A DNA stretch of 64,000 nucleotides from Bin80 sp965220365 (lineage in GTDB: Bacteria > Bacteroidota > Rhodothermia > Rhodothermales > Bin80), in the NCBI GenBank assembly GCA_965220365.1, contig OZ244823.1:2728001-2792000 (forward strand). The letters are read 5' to 3'. Positions 18,334 through 27,701 of the stretch are shown here, piece by piece (position 1 is the first letter of the stretch; each line of letters begins with the position of its first letter). The notes below the pieces were generated by a model. The model searched no databases and had not been told where the DNA came from. It worked only from the letters and a program-made list of their open reading frames with translations. The translations under genes were made by a program, and so were the position numbers.

Positions 18334-19845
18334 TCATGCCAAATCATTCGTTGACCGAATTCGCTTTGCCATAGAACGATTCAGGATCAGCAATATCGTG
18401 ATCACGGCTCCCCATTGCAGAATGCACGTCATCAGACTAAACGGATCCGTTGGATTATACCAGGTATCTGGAGCATAAACCGTTACGGACAACCATAACC
18501 ACCAGCCTAATAACACGCACGCCAAGAGTGGTACAGCATAGTTCAGCAGAATATCCCATGGCCTACCGGCATTCCAATCTCCCGCTATGTTATCAATTTC
18601 TTTCTCACGGAATGATCGGACTCCCTGTCGGATCACTAGGATAGCCATGAAAGCTCCCGAAATGATGAGTGCTAATCCCCAGACAAAATCCTGATTTTCA
18701 AAAAAGCCAAGATTGATTGCAGATGGAATCCCTAAGACCAGAGATACAATGGAGACTCCGACAATTGCATGCGACCGGTTAACACCAAAATCCGTTACGG
18801 AGCGCACAACCATTTCGATCATGGAAATCAATGAACTAATTGCTGCACAAGACAGGCCTAGGAAAAACAGAACTGCCAGAATGCTTCCAGCTGGCATTTT
18901 TGCAAACAACTGCGGCATCCAGATGAAGGTAAGCCCAGTGGCAGCAGGGCCACTGGTACGCATGACTTCAAGTACCTCTGGACGGGACATCTCCTGTCCG
19001 AGAATTGCAAACACAGTCCCAAACACGATGATTGCAGCAAAGATAGAAACTGTATTGTTTCCGACACCGGTGATAAATGCATTCTGAACAGCCCCATGCC
19101 TGCTCTGCATGTAGGCCCCATAAGTGAGTACCAACCCCCACCCCGCCCCTGTATCCCAAGCATTCTGCGTCAGGGCTTCAAGCCATACCTTGGGTTGCAT
19201 CAGTGTAGACCAGTCCGGGGTAAACAAAAATTGGATACCTTCCCCCGCACCATTTAGAAAGAAGGTTCTCACCAGTGCAATCAATACAATCACCAAGAGT
19301 GTTGGGACCAGGATTTTATTCACACGCTCAATTCGTCCAACACCTTTCCATACTGCCCAAGCTCCCACTCCAATTACAAGCACATGAAAAAGTATCGGAA
19401 AATAACTGTTCTGGAAGCCATCCCAGGCGCCCTGTGCAGCCTCATACGTGAGATCCGGCCCGAGGAAAACCATTCGCCCGAGATAATAGACGCACCACCC
19501 GGCTACGACTGTGTAATAGAATAAAATGGCTGCCGCAACAAAAACACAGAAGGCACCCATCCAACTAAAACGATCACCCGCAAGCTTGGTGAACGTCCCA
19601 ACCACTCCCAGTCGCCCTTTTCGTCCCAGTGCATACTCTGCAATGATGAGGGGGACGCTCCATATGAACAGGAAAACGAGCCACGCTACAAGAAATGCCC
19701 CTGCACCGTCATCTCCACTGTTGGTAGCCGCGATTCGGGGGAATCTCCAAATATTTCCCGTCCCAACCGCCATACCTAGAACGGTTAAAAGCATCCCCCA
19801 ACGGGATGTAAAGCGTTGTGTGCTATTGTCCATAGTTTGTGTCAA
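18334..19845 (-). CDS. Sodium-dependent transporter, NSS/SNF family
   Basis: This 503-residue inner-membrane protein has about 12 hydrophobic segments and the NSS signature in TM1: LGMAVGTGNIWRFPRIAATNSG. Members couple sodium to amino-acid or amine uptake (LeuT, MhsT). The Na-site glycine and Asn region in TM1 is intact. Substrate is not predictable. It is separated from the next gene by 18 bp and is probably the first gene of this minus-strand run. Confidence 0.93.
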   Translation of the reverse strand: MTQTMDNSTQRFTSRWGMLLTVLGMAVGTGNIWRFPRIAATNSGDDGAGAFLVAWLVFLFIWSVPLIIAEYALGRKGRLGVVGTFTKLAGDRFSWMGAFCVFVAAAILFYYTVVAGWCVYYLGRMVFLGPDLTYEAAQGAWDGFQNSYFPILFHVLVIGVGAWAVWKGVGRIERVNKILVPTLLVIVLIALVRTFFLNGAGEGIQFLFTPDWSTLMQPKVWLEALTQNAWDTGAGWGLVLTYGAYMQSRHGAVQNAFITGVGNNTVSIFAAIIVFGTVFAILGQEMSRPEVLEVMRTSGPAATGLTFIWMPQLFAKMPAGSILAVLFFLGLSCAAISSLISMIEMVVRSVTDFGVNRSHAIVGVSIVSLVLGIPSAINLGFFENQDFVWGLALIISGAFMAILVIRQGVRSFREKEIDNIAGDWNAGRPWDILLNYAVPLLACVLLGWWLWLSVTVYAPDTWYNPTDPFSLMTCILQWGAVITILLILNRSMAKRIRSTNDLA

Positions 19846-20276
19846 TCAATTTATCCTGCAGTTCGGCGAATGATGGTCTCGGAAGATCCAGCAAAATACT
19901 AAAAATCATGACAGTCACTAAAGAATCAGCGGATCAGTGTGTGAGTGATCAATGGGAACTGGGACCAATCTTTAACAGCCTGAGCGGCTAGGATAAATCT
20001 TCAACGAAAGTCCTTGCACACGTTATCCACCCTGTACACTGATTTAATTGGGCTCTGGTACGATAATCCGCCTGAGAAGATAAGTTCTGGAGAATTCAAG
20101 GAGAGCAATGTACTTGAAGTTTGGACCCAGTAATAAAATATAGAAGACACTGCCCAAGCAAGATGCAAAATCCTTTTGGATGCTCGGATAGCATCTTTAT
20201 GGGATGGATCTACCTTTTCAGGGAATATTTCTGACGATTAGCCGGAGTAACCCGAACAGTTTGATGATGCTGGAAC
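19846..20276. other. Intergenic region, no gene seen
   Basis: About 430 bp lie between the divergent sodium symporter and the AAA ATPase. I see no convincing coding frame. A small hairpin (GATGC/GCATC near 20177-20193) is present. The degenerate sequence TGACGATTAGCCGGA near 20232 resembles the following tandem repeat. Confidence 0.45.
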
Positions 20277-20357
20277 TGACAATCTGCCGAAGCACTTTCT
20301 GACAATCTGCCGAAGCATTTTCTGACAATCTGCCGAAGCATTTTCTAATAATCTGCC
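20277..20357. repeat. 23-bp tandem repeat upstream of AAA ATPase
   Basis: Three adjacent 23-bp units TGACAATCTGCCGAAGC+ATTTTC (20277-20299, 20300-20322, 20323-20345; the first differs by one base) are followed by a partial fourth (20346-20357). The array ends 5 bp before the ATG of the ATPase gene at 20363, where a promoter or leader would be. It has no spacers, so it is not CRISPR. Confidence 0.85.
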
Positions 20358-20362
20358 TATCA

Positions 20363-21622
20363 ATGGATAAACAAGAGATCGTTCCCCGACAGTTAAGATT
20401 CCTCCTCACCGAATCAATTGGGGATTCGCCAGTGACTCTGATTCACGGGCCGCGTCAGTGCGGAAAAACGACCTTGGCGAAAAATGTGGGTGTGCCGCTT
20501 GGTTATTCCTACTTTACCTTTGACAACACGGATACTAGAATGGCTGCTCAGAACGATCCAATGGGATTTATCGGGGATTGTCCAGAGCAAGCCATACTTG
20601 ATGAAGCTCAACGTGTACCGGAATTATTCCGCATTCTAAAGCTTTCCGTAGACCGCCACAGAAAACCCGGGCGGTTCATATTAACAGGTTCAACAAATGC
20701 ACTCCTTGCACCGGAATTGACTGATGCACTTGTCGGTCGTATAGAAATCATGCGCCTTCATCCCCTGTCGCAACAAGAAATTGAACAGACTCAGTCAGCC
20801 TCTTTCTTGAAACGACTATTTGCAGGTGACTTTCAAACATGCCAGAAAAAGCGCCTAGCAAATAATCTTATTGACCGAATCGTTGCCGGTGGTTATCCTG
20901 CGGCTCTCGCCCGCCTACCTGGTCGCAGACGTTCTTCTTGGTACCGCAATTATGTCACCAACATCATTCAGAAAGATGTCCTAGATCTGGCTAAAATTCG
21001 TTCTCTTGAAACCATTCCCAAGTTGCTCACCGCCGCCGCCAATTTGTCTGGACAACTCTTCAATGTGTCGACACTGGCATCAAAGCTACAAATGAATCGC
21101 AACACAATTCGAGATTACTCAACATTATTGGAATACCAATTTCTGATTGAACGCCTTCCGCCATGGCACAGCAATCGGATGAAAAGGCCGATCAAGACGC
21201 CCAAAATTCATGTTGGAGATACTGGGTTGGCGTGTGCGCTGTTGAGAGTAGATGCCAATTTCCTATTGAAGAACCGCGACCTGCTTGGACAACTTGTCGA
21301 ATCGTTTGTCTTTCAGGAATTGAAGCGACAGGCCAGTTCGTCAGGCGAACCCTACATATTCCACCATTTTCGTGACCGAGATGGAGTTGAGGTGGACATG
21401 GTCATTGAGCGCGGTGCTTTTGAATTGGCCGGTATCGAAGTCAAAGCTGCCTCCACAGTATTCAATTCTGATTTCAAAGGACTACGCAAAATCAAGGCCG
21501 CCTACCCCGACAAATTCACGTTCGGTGCAGTTCTGTACGATGGAGAAATTTGTGCGAGTTTCGGGGATGGAATGTACGTCGTCCCAATTCGTATGCTCTG
21601 GGAAAGCGACTCAGCCCAATGA
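20363..21622 (+). CDS. AAA_14/DUF4143 ATPase
   Basis: This 419-residue protein has Walker A GPRQCGKTT (about 30-38), Walker B AILDEAQRVPELF and a sensor-type LTGSTN. A DUF4143 C-terminal domain carries a PD-(D/E)xK-like pattern: DGVEVDMVIE followed by GIEVKAA. The family is widespread and mobile, often near defence or toxin genes; its role is unknown. It stands alone on the plus strand between minus-strand blocks, consistent with horizontal gain. Confidence 0.88.
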   Translation: MDKQEIVPRQLRFLLTESIGDSPVTLIHGPRQCGKTTLAKNVGVPLGYSYFTFDNTDTRMAAQNDPMGFIGDCPEQAILDEAQRVPELFRILKLSVDRHRKPGRFILTGSTNALLAPELTDALVGRIEIMRLHPLSQQEIEQTQSASFLKRLFAGDFQTCQKKRLANNLIDRIVAGGYPAALARLPGRRRSSWYRNYVTNIIQKDVLDLAKIRSLETIPKLLTAAANLSGQLFNVSTLASKLQMNRNTIRDYSTLLEYQFLIERLPPWHSNRMKRPIKTPKIHVGDTGLACALLRVDANFLLKNRDLLGQLVESFVFQELKRQASSSGEPYIFHHFRDRDGVEVDMVIERGAFELAGIEVKAASTVFNSDFKGLRKIKAAYPDKFTFGAVLYDGEICASFGDGMYVVPIRMLWESDSAQ

Positions 21623-21633
21623 GACGCCCAGAC

Positions 21634-21840
21634 CTAAAAGATCCAGAGAATAATCAAGTATAGGGAAATAGCTGGTGATGCATAGGGTGGTTCAGGTTTC
21701 TGCATTAAACATCTCGGAGGCATCGCAAGTAGGTCATACCTACCAAAAATCTCAAGGACACGCTGATATTCGTTGATCGTGGACAGTAAATCGCATCCGT
21801 CCAGAATGAGCCACTCTACCTCGTTACGCACACTTCCCAC
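21634..21840 (-). CDS. Possible small ORF of unknown function
   Basis: A 68-residue minus frame (VEWLILDGCDLLSTINEYQR...) lies in the 294-bp gap between the ATPase and the acylase. No family is recognised. It may be a remnant or spurious. Confidence 0.2.
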   Translation of the reverse strand: MGSVRNEVEWLILDGCDLLSTINEYQRVLEIFGRYDLLAMPPRCLMQKPEPPYASPAISLYLIILWIF

Positions 21841-21916
21841 TGTGAAGCTTTCAGGTGTTATCTGTAAAAAAGAACGTGTCTCCAGACATTATGGCTTTGG
21901 ATCCCGGTAACTGGGT

Positions 21917-24331
21917 TCACTGCTCCTCTAGCGTAAGAATGGATGAAACAGATTCTAAGTCATCGGATTTCCGAGGCTTATGTAGCGGATAGTGGTTGTA
22001 ATCCAAATAATCCTGTATCTGAAGGTCATAGTACCGGCTGAGCGGATTGCCGCTCTGCCCTCCAGCATATATCCCAATCCCCTCTGGGGGATTCGAACTA
22101 AAATCTACGACTACGCGCCAACTTGCACTATGCGTGACTTCCAGTCCATCCCCTGGACCTAATGTTTCGTCATAACCTGGATAAGCGTACGGTCCGCGCC
22201 AGAGCATATCCAGTGCTGGTGTTTGTGTCAGATGTCGAAAAATTATGTGATGATGTGAGGTCCATCTCCAATCATCTCCATACTGACTCAGCAGTGCACT
22301 TGACACTTCCTCCAATGCCGCAGCCATAAGTGCTTCTGCATCCTCAATTGTTGGAGTCTCCTGAATATCAAGCCACTTAGATCCACGATTCAATAGTGCT
22401 AACAGGACGGTTTCGCTTGGCACTGGAAGATCCACAAACACGGGCTCGTCCCATGTGAGACGTTTCAAAGCAATCAAATACTCATGTAGGGCGAGTGGTC
22501 CGGTCGTTTCGCCTTCTGCGAAGCCATCCCACTCAGTCAATGCACTGCGGACTGCTTCGGCCTGAGGCGAGAGTGAGTGCACGGAATTAAGCAGCGGCAC
22601 AAATGCATTATACTGACCGACATAAAAATCTGCCTGATAATTTTTAATGTCTTCAATGCTGTGCTGCTTTTTGCCAGAAAGCAGTGTATCAATGCGTAAC
22701 GAACGGTATGCAGCCTGCCAATCATGATTCAGGTAGTAGGGATAATCTGCCGTCGTCGGCTGCTGATTGGTTGATGTAAGATACCCACGGGTGGGATTCA
22801 CGGCGCTGGGCATCTCCTCAAAGGGAATGTTACCAACCCATTCTGTGGTGCTGGTGCTTCCATCCAGAAACCCGATCCCATGACCGGAGCCGCGAAGCGG
22901 CGCAATGCCAGCCACCCGGATCCCAATCGTCCCCTCGGTATCTGCATAGAGTATGTTCTGGGCCGGTGAATGCCAATTATGTAATGCACTATCCAATTGA
23001 GCTGCATCTTCAGCTCGGTTCATCTCCCAGAGGGTAGTCATCATATAATTTTTTTCGTGTGCCACCCACTTGATGGCAACTGCAGCACTTGAATCCCTCA
23101 CGACCGGCCCTAGATGAGATAATACTAAAGTATCAATGATGGCCTGTTCACCTTTCACATGAATTGTATCCGGGAGCATTTGCAAAGGCACCCAGCCTCC
23201 ATCAAATTCATAACTGCGTTCATCTTCGCTTAGCCGGAGTAAATAATGATCAATTCCATCTAGTCCTGAATTCGTATAAGTCCAGGAAACATGATCATTG
23301 AATGCTTCAATGAGTAGTGGCGTACCTGGAGAGAGTACGCCGTATGTATTCATGGAAGGGGTGACCAAGTGCGCCTCATACCAGATAGACGGCAGCGTCA
23401 GGGCTAGATGTATATCTCCAGCCAGTATCGGTGAACCCGTAGCAGACCGATCTCCCATCACTGCCCAATTGTTTGATCCCTTAGAAGGTCGGTACCCCTC
23501 AATTCCATGATCTCTTAATGTCTTCTGCATACGCTTTAACAGTGCCAACGCATCTGACGAGACCATTGAAGCATTCCCTAGCTCAGAGAGAGATTTCTTT
23601 GAAGCTGTCGCCTCTGAGGGAATGATTGGCTTGTAACGTGTGGCGTGACGCGGATATAGCTCAGCATAGTCTTCAGGACTCATACGAGCCTGCGCCAGAC
23701 CGTAGGCCATTTCATCTGATCCAAATGACAAGTCAAAATTGAAGTACTGCATCAGGAGGATTGAATTCAGTGGCGTATGCTTCTCGGGAGCGTACCCAAA
23801 TAATTTGAATTCGAATGGCCACTCTGTGTCAGAAAGACTATTGATGTAGGCATTGACCCCCTCAGAAAACCATGTCATCAAGTCATAGTCAAGGCTTTTC
23901 TCCCGAGCATGTGCTTGGGTGATTTGCTTCGCTGCCCAATTCATTCCAGTTGCCCGTAAGTATTTATCCGCCTCTACTGAGCTTGGACCGAAAACTTCTG
24001 ACATTCGGCCTGCTGCAACACGACTGATAAAATCCATCTGAAAGAGTCGATCCTGTGCAGTAACATATCCCAGAGCAACAATGGCATCTCTATCGCTGGT
24101 GGCAAAAATATGAGGAACCCCACGCTCATCCCGCTCAATCGTCACGCTAGCAGTCAATGCAGATACAGTTTCTACTTCCCTTGAATCATGCTCGGCTATA
24201 CGCGCATTATGATAGAGCCCACGTACGGGATCAATCAGATTTCCCAGCGGTGCGATCCCACCCGGACCATAATGCAATCCCCAAAGCAAGCCGGCGGCTG
24301 TGACCAAGTGCAACGCAAATCTGAACATCAC
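21917..24331 (-). CDS. Penicillin acylase family protein (Ntn hydrolase)
   Basis: This 804-residue protein begins with a signal-anchor-like segment. The propeptide cleavage site and Ntn nucleophile are in KGSNNWAVMG, Ser being the beta-chain N-terminus. Alpha-chain features VPHIFATSDRDAIVALGYVTAQDRLFQMD and later beta-chain NWHSPAQNILYAD and RGYLTSTNQQP are typical. These enzymes cleave amide bonds such as acyl-homoserine lactones or acyl side chains in the periplasm after self-processing. Substrate is unknown. It overlaps ParA by 4 bp. Confidence 0.93.
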   Translation of the reverse strand: MMFRFALHLVTAAGLLWGLHYGPGGIAPLGNLIDPVRGLYHNARIAEHDSREVETVSALTASVTIERDERGVPHIFATSDRDAIVALGYVTAQDRLFQMDFISRVAAGRMSEVFGPSSVEADKYLRATGMNWAAKQITQAHAREKSLDYDLMTWFSEGVNAYINSLSDTEWPFEFKLFGYAPEKHTPLNSILLMQYFNFDLSFGSDEMAYGLAQARMSPEDYAELYPRHATRYKPIIPSEATASKKSLSELGNASMVSSDALALLKRMQKTLRDHGIEGYRPSKGSNNWAVMGDRSATGSPILAGDIHLALTLPSIWYEAHLVTPSMNTYGVLSPGTPLLIEAFNDHVSWTYTNSGLDGIDHYLLRLSEDERSYEFDGGWVPLQMLPDTIHVKGEQAIIDTLVLSHLGPVVRDSSAAVAIKWVAHEKNYMMTTLWEMNRAEDAAQLDSALHNWHSPAQNILYADTEGTIGIRVAGIAPLRGSGHGIGFLDGSTSTTEWVGNIPFEEMPSAVNPTRGYLTSTNQQPTTADYPYYLNHDWQAAYRSLRIDTLLSGKKQHSIEDIKNYQADFYVGQYNAFVPLLNSVHSLSPQAEAVRSALTEWDGFAEGETTGPLALHEYLIALKRLTWDEPVFVDLPVPSETVLLALLNRGSKWLDIQETPTIEDAEALMAAALEEVSSALLSQYGDDWRWTSHHHIIFRHLTQTPALDMLWRGPYAYPGYDETLGPGDGLEVTHSASWRVVVDFSSNPPEGIGIYAGGQSGNPLSRYYDLQIQDYLDYNHYPLHKPRKSDDLESVSSILTLEEQ

Positions 24332-25110
24332 CCCACCTCATCCTCTACTTTTGCAGGGGGTAACACATGTCTAACCAACTCATCTACAACGGCCGCGTAG
24401 TCTTTGGCACCACGAGAATTCAGGCTCCTCTCAAATACAGTGGTCCCATCCCTGCATACCGCAGCAAGTGAGGCACATGTACGAATGACCGTATCCATCA
24501 CCAGGCTCTCGTATGTCTTGCGCATATACTGGCTGTACTGATGATGCGTTTTCTTACGCCTGTCCACATTTGTCAGAAGAAACATCGCCGTCTTTAGACC
24601 AGGATTCCATTTTTTCCGTACTTCTTTTGCAGTACTCCAAGTCTGCTCAGCTCCGTATACAGATTGCACTTCAGGGACTACGGGGATCATCAATGTGTCC
24701 GCAGCAATCATGGCATTTAGTGCATACACTGAAACTGCAGCTGCCGTATCTATGATGATCGTATCATAGATACTCTGATCCCGGAGTGCCTCCTTGACCC
24801 AGAACATATCCGTGGCACTGGTTAGTTTACTTGAAAAATGGTTCATTCCTCCAGTGCACGGAAGTAGATCAAATGGAGGTAGTTGCATTACTTCCAAATC
24901 AGACAAGCTGCTATCAAGATGAAACAAATCCAGTGATGTACTGGCAGTATCGGACGGCCATATATCCATCATGCGCGTCAGAAAAGCCTGTGGGTCCAGA
25001 TCTACGATCATAGTCTTGTATCCCATCAAGTGTAACGCGGCTGCAATATGTATAGATGTTGTAGTTTTTCCGGTGCCACCTTTATGATTACAAACCGTAA
25101 TGATCGACAT
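24328..25110 (-). CDS. ParA-family ATPase (orphan)
   Basis: About 260 residues with the deviant Walker A NHKGGTGKTTTSIHIA, VDLDPQA and IIDTAAAVSVYALNAM. ParA/Soj-type ATPases position DNA or protein cargo by dynamic nucleoid binding. No ParB or parS is seen nearby, so it is an orphan, like many cargo-positioning ParAs. I chose ATG 25110 (MSIITVCN) because the upstream 14 residues fall in the tnpB end repeat. The penicillin acylase gene follows with a 4-bp overlap. Confidence 0.88.
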   Translation of the reverse strand: MSIITVCNHKGGTGKTTTSIHIAAALHLMGYKTMIVDLDPQAFLTRMMDIWPSDTASTSLDLFHLDSSLSDLEVMQLPPFDLLPCTGGMNHFSSKLTSATDMFWVKEALRDQSIYDTIIIDTAAAVSVYALNAMIAADTLMIPVVPEVQSVYGAEQTWSTAKEVRKKWNPGLKTAMFLLTNVDRRKKTHHQYSQYMRKTYESLVMDTVIRTCASLAAVCRDGTTVFERSLNSRGAKDYAAVVDELVRHVLPPAKVEDEVG

Positions 25111-25118
25111 TGTATTAT

Positions 25119-25141
25119 GGAAATTATATACCTGTGTACCC
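25119..25141 (-). repeat. Left copy of 23-bp inverted repeat around tnpB
   Basis: The minus-strand GGGTACACAGGTATATAATT (rest to 25119) matches 26507-26529 on the plus strand at 21 of 23 positions. It encodes the last residues of TnpB (CLGYTGI) and its stop, and sits just upstream of the parA start. Confidence 0.85.
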
Positions 25142-26473
25142 AAGGCACTCAAGTTCTTTTTGCTCTGTCAACGCCCGTTGCCTGGTTGCAGGCTTGCGCT
25201 CCACAACAACAGGTCTTACATAGGCTCTGGAGCCATTCGACTCTCGCCAGAACGCCATCCCCGACGCCCATATATTCAATGCAGCATTTGCATCTGCATT
25301 GATAAGGTATTCACACATCAGGCATCGAAACACAGACTGCGATCCCCGATTCCCTGCATCTACATATCCACACTGACTGCATGTCTGGAATGTATAGGCG
25401 GGGTTTACCTTCTGCACCACGCCACGCTCGGCAAGATAGGATTCGAGCTGTCCCCATCCTGTTGATAAGATGGCTCGGTTCAACCCTGCTTTCTGCTTCA
25501 CCTTTTTGCCCGGCTTCACTACCGTCCCCTTTGCACTTGCCGTCATGCCTTTGATTTTCAGGTCTTCCAGAAAGACAAGGGATGAAGAGTTGGTGATTGC
25601 CAAAGCAATGTGTCGCAGATCATTCTTGCGAAGGTTGGCGATTTTTCGCTGATGTCGTGTAATGGTCTTCTTTGTTTTCCTCCAAGAATTACTTTCCTTC
25701 TGTTTCTTCGCCAGTCGCGTTTGCAGCTTCCGAATCCGCTGTTCTATCCGCTCTACATCCATCAGGTAATGAATCTGTCCGGTACTGTCTGTAATCTGTC
25801 CACAGTTACGGTCAACGCCAATGCCTTGGCTGTCAACATTATATTCAACAGCATCCACTTTATAGGTAACCGTGAGATACCAGCTGCCATGCTCTTCAAA
25901 GATTCGCGCTGATTTGGAAACGGGATTGGAATAGCGTCCGGTGCGATGATGCCCGATCATCTTCGCATACAACCCCCGTTTCAACCGGAAATAGCCATTC
26001 TCGATGAACTGCGGTCCACCCGATACATCCACCGCAAAGCTCTTCGTTGCCTTGCCCTTCTTTTTGAATCGGAGGAAGCTACGCTGTCTCTTGAAAAACT
26101 GCTTGTAAGCATCCGATAGATCCTTCAATCCTGTTCGCGTGCATCTTACGGGATACTCGGAGAGCCAGGGGGCTACAGCGTCCTTGTGTTCTTTACACCA
26201 CTTGTGAAGATCAAACTGCGTGGTCTTTGCCTTGCCGGTGTCTACATAATCGTTCTTGGCTTTTGCCAGTGCAGCATTCCAGAGATATCGATTTGCTCCC
26301 GCCAATCCATTCAGGAAACCGTATATCTTCGTGGTACCCCACAAACGAAAGTGGATGTTCACATAGGAACGATTTCCTGATTCTTTCTTTGAATTCCTCA
26401 CGGGCATGTCATCACGGAAGAGGATGTTATGGTAGCAATAGGATGGGATGGCATTCCGTCCTATGATATCCAT
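25124..26473 (-). CDS. tnpB: TnpB RNA-guided nuclease (IS605-type transposase accessory protein)
   Basis: This 449-residue protein carries an intact RuvC core and zinc ribbon. RuvC-I is GIGVDRNCG, RuvC-II is SLVFLEDLKIKGM, RuvC-III is NADANAALNIW. The zinc ribbon is CSQCG...CLMC. All three catalytic acidic residues and four cysteines are present. TnpB cleaves DNA guided by an omega RNA from the element's right end, which overlaps the end of its own gene; here that would be around 25100-25250. Start ATG 26473 has an AGG nearby; ATG 26407 is possible. It lies just upstream of parA. Confidence 0.93.
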   Translation of the reverse strand: MDIIGRNAIPSYCYHNILFRDDMPVRNSKKESGNRSYVNIHFRLWGTTKIYGFLNGLAGANRYLWNAALAKAKNDYVDTGKAKTTQFDLHKWCKEHKDAVAPWLSEYPVRCTRTGLKDLSDAYKQFFKRQRSFLRFKKKGKATKSFAVDVSGGPQFIENGYFRLKRGLYAKMIGHHRTGRYSNPVSKSARIFEEHGSWYLTVTYKVDAVEYNVDSQGIGVDRNCGQITDSTGQIHYLMDVERIEQRIRKLQTRLAKKQKESNSWRKTKKTITRHQRKIANLRKNDLRHIALAITNSSSLVFLEDLKIKGMTASAKGTVVKPGKKVKQKAGLNRAILSTGWGQLESYLAERGVVQKVNPAYTFQTCSQCGYVDAGNRGSQSVFRCLMCEYLINADANAALNIWASGMAFWRESNGSRAYVRPVVVERKPATRQRALTEQKELECLGYTGI

Positions 26474-26506
26474 ATACCTAATAAATCATGCAAAGTTCCT
26501 TGTCAT

Positions 26507-26529
26507 GGGTACACAGGTATGTAATTCCC
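26507..26529 (+). repeat. Right copy of 23-bp inverted repeat around tnpB
   Basis: GGGTACACAGGTATGTAATT (then CCC) matches the minus-strand left copy at 21 of 23 bases. It lies 34 bp upstream of the tnpB start and 54 bp upstream of the maf gene. Confidence 0.85.
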
Positions 26530-26582
26530 AATGTGGTTTCGCGCATGTGAAAAAGCTCAGACCGGAGACTTAAGTTCATTTC

Positions 26583-27176
26583 ATGCAAATCCATACTGAT
26601 TTTATACTTGCCTCCCAGTCTCCACGAAGACGAAAGCTTCTTCGGCAGATAGGAATCTCCTTTATTCATATCTCCCCCAACGTGGACGAAACCGTCACGG
26701 AAAATCTCACGCCCGAAGAACTGGTCGAACATCTGGCACTCAAAAAGGCTGCTTCGGTTGCAAAAAGAAAGCCCAATGCATTGATTCTTGGTGCTGACAC
26801 CCTTGTGGTTTCTCGTGGATTGATTCTCGGAAAACCACAAGGGGCTTTCGAGGCTGCAGACATGCTTCGTCAATTGAGCGGTTCCAAACACATAGTGCAT
26901 ACTGGAATGGCGTTAGTTCATAATCAATCTAAGCGAATTGTGTCTATTGTGGAATCTACTGAGGTCACTTTTGGTCGGCTGACTGAAACAGAGATCTCCA
27001 ATTATGTCAAAACTGGTGCGCCTCTTGATAAAGCCGGTGCCTATGGCATTCAAGATGATCTGGGAGCTTTATTTATTGAACAGATTCATGGAGACTACTA
27101 TAATGTGGTCGGCCTGCCACTTCGAAGATTGTACACATTGCTCAGAAAACATTTCAGCGACCTAATCACGTTTTGA
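26583..27176 (+). CDS. maf: Maf-like nucleoside triphosphate pyrophosphatase
   Basis: This 197-residue protein has the N-terminal ILASQSPRRRKLLRQIGI motif, the catalytic LGADTLVV and LGKPQ segments, and DKAGAYGIQD typical of the YhdE/Maf group. It hydrolyses dTTP, UTP or modified NTPs, a house-cleaning activity. Length fits. It converges with folB, overlapping its stop by 11 bp, and its promoter region is shared with the tnpB element's right repeat. Confidence 0.93.
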   Translation: MQIHTDFILASQSPRRRKLLRQIGISFIHISPNVDETVTENLTPEELVEHLALKKAASVAKRKPNALILGADTLVVSRGLILGKPQGAFEAADMLRQLSGSKHIVHTGMALVHNQSKRIVSIVESTEVTFGRLTETEISNYVKTGAPLDKAGAYGIQDDLGALFIEQIHGDYYNVVGLPLRRLYTLLRKHFSDLITF

Positions 27177-27534
27177 CTTTTTCGCTTCGATATACCACCT
27201 CGGAAAAGTCAACGATCCCCCCTACTGGAGGATTCCGTTTACGGACACAAACGTCAACATACTCAATCTGGGTGGACAGTTCAGTAATCTGGTTGGCGAT
27301 TAGATAGGCAATCCGTTCAATCAATTCAATTTTTTCATCTTGCATTACACGTTCTGCGATACGATAAATCGTTTCGTAGCACAAAGTCCCATCAAGGTCA
27401 TCCTCTTGCGCAGCTACTTCAAAATCAAACTTCACTTCTACGTCTACCTCGTACCTCCCCCCCGTCTGCCGCTCTTCAGGGGTTACCCCGTGGTGGGCAA
27501 AAAAAACTGCATTGACAAGCCTAATTTTATGCAT
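27166..27534 (-). CDS. folB: Dihydroneopterin aldolase
   Basis: This 122-residue protein starts IRLVNAVFFAHHGVTPEERQTGGRYEVDVEVKFD and has the YETIYRIAERVM segment and a C-terminal VRKRNPPVGGIVDFSEVVY, which carries the conserved Lys of the active site. FolB converts dihydroneopterin to hydroxymethyl-dihydropterin in folate synthesis. Length is normal. Its stop overlaps the convergent maf gene. Confidence 0.93.
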   Translation of the reverse strand: MHKIRLVNAVFFAHHGVTPEERQTGGRYEVDVEVKFDFEVAAQEDDLDGTLCYETIYRIAERVMQDEKIELIERIAYLIANQITELSTQIEYVDVCVRKRNPPVGGIVDFSEVVYRSEKVKT

Positions 27535-27701
27535 TCGGCTTCATCCCAAATAGTCCAATCGTGCTTGTGGGTGAAGAGTTCAATATACTTCTAGTCATTG
27601 CATTCGAGAATCTGATTCTACATTATTGCATGATTCCCGAAACCATGTTGTCGCTTCTGGAAGCATGTTCACGAATAACAAGGTCAGAGCAGTCACATGC
27701 A

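Larger units (their letters stand above)
25119..26529 (-). mobile_element. tnpB-only IS200/IS605- or IS607-like element
   Basis: A lone tnpB gene is bracketed by a 23-bp inverted repeat (25119-25141 and 26507-26529). No TnpA (HUH or serine recombinase) is present, so the element cannot move by itself, though TnpB may persist as an RNA-guided nuclease. The exact ends are not proven; the repeat gives a minimum extent of 1.4 kb. Confidence 0.7.

Noticed and set aside
20277..20357. Possible CRISPR array
   Set aside because: The 23-bp units are adjacent with no spacers and no cas genes are near.
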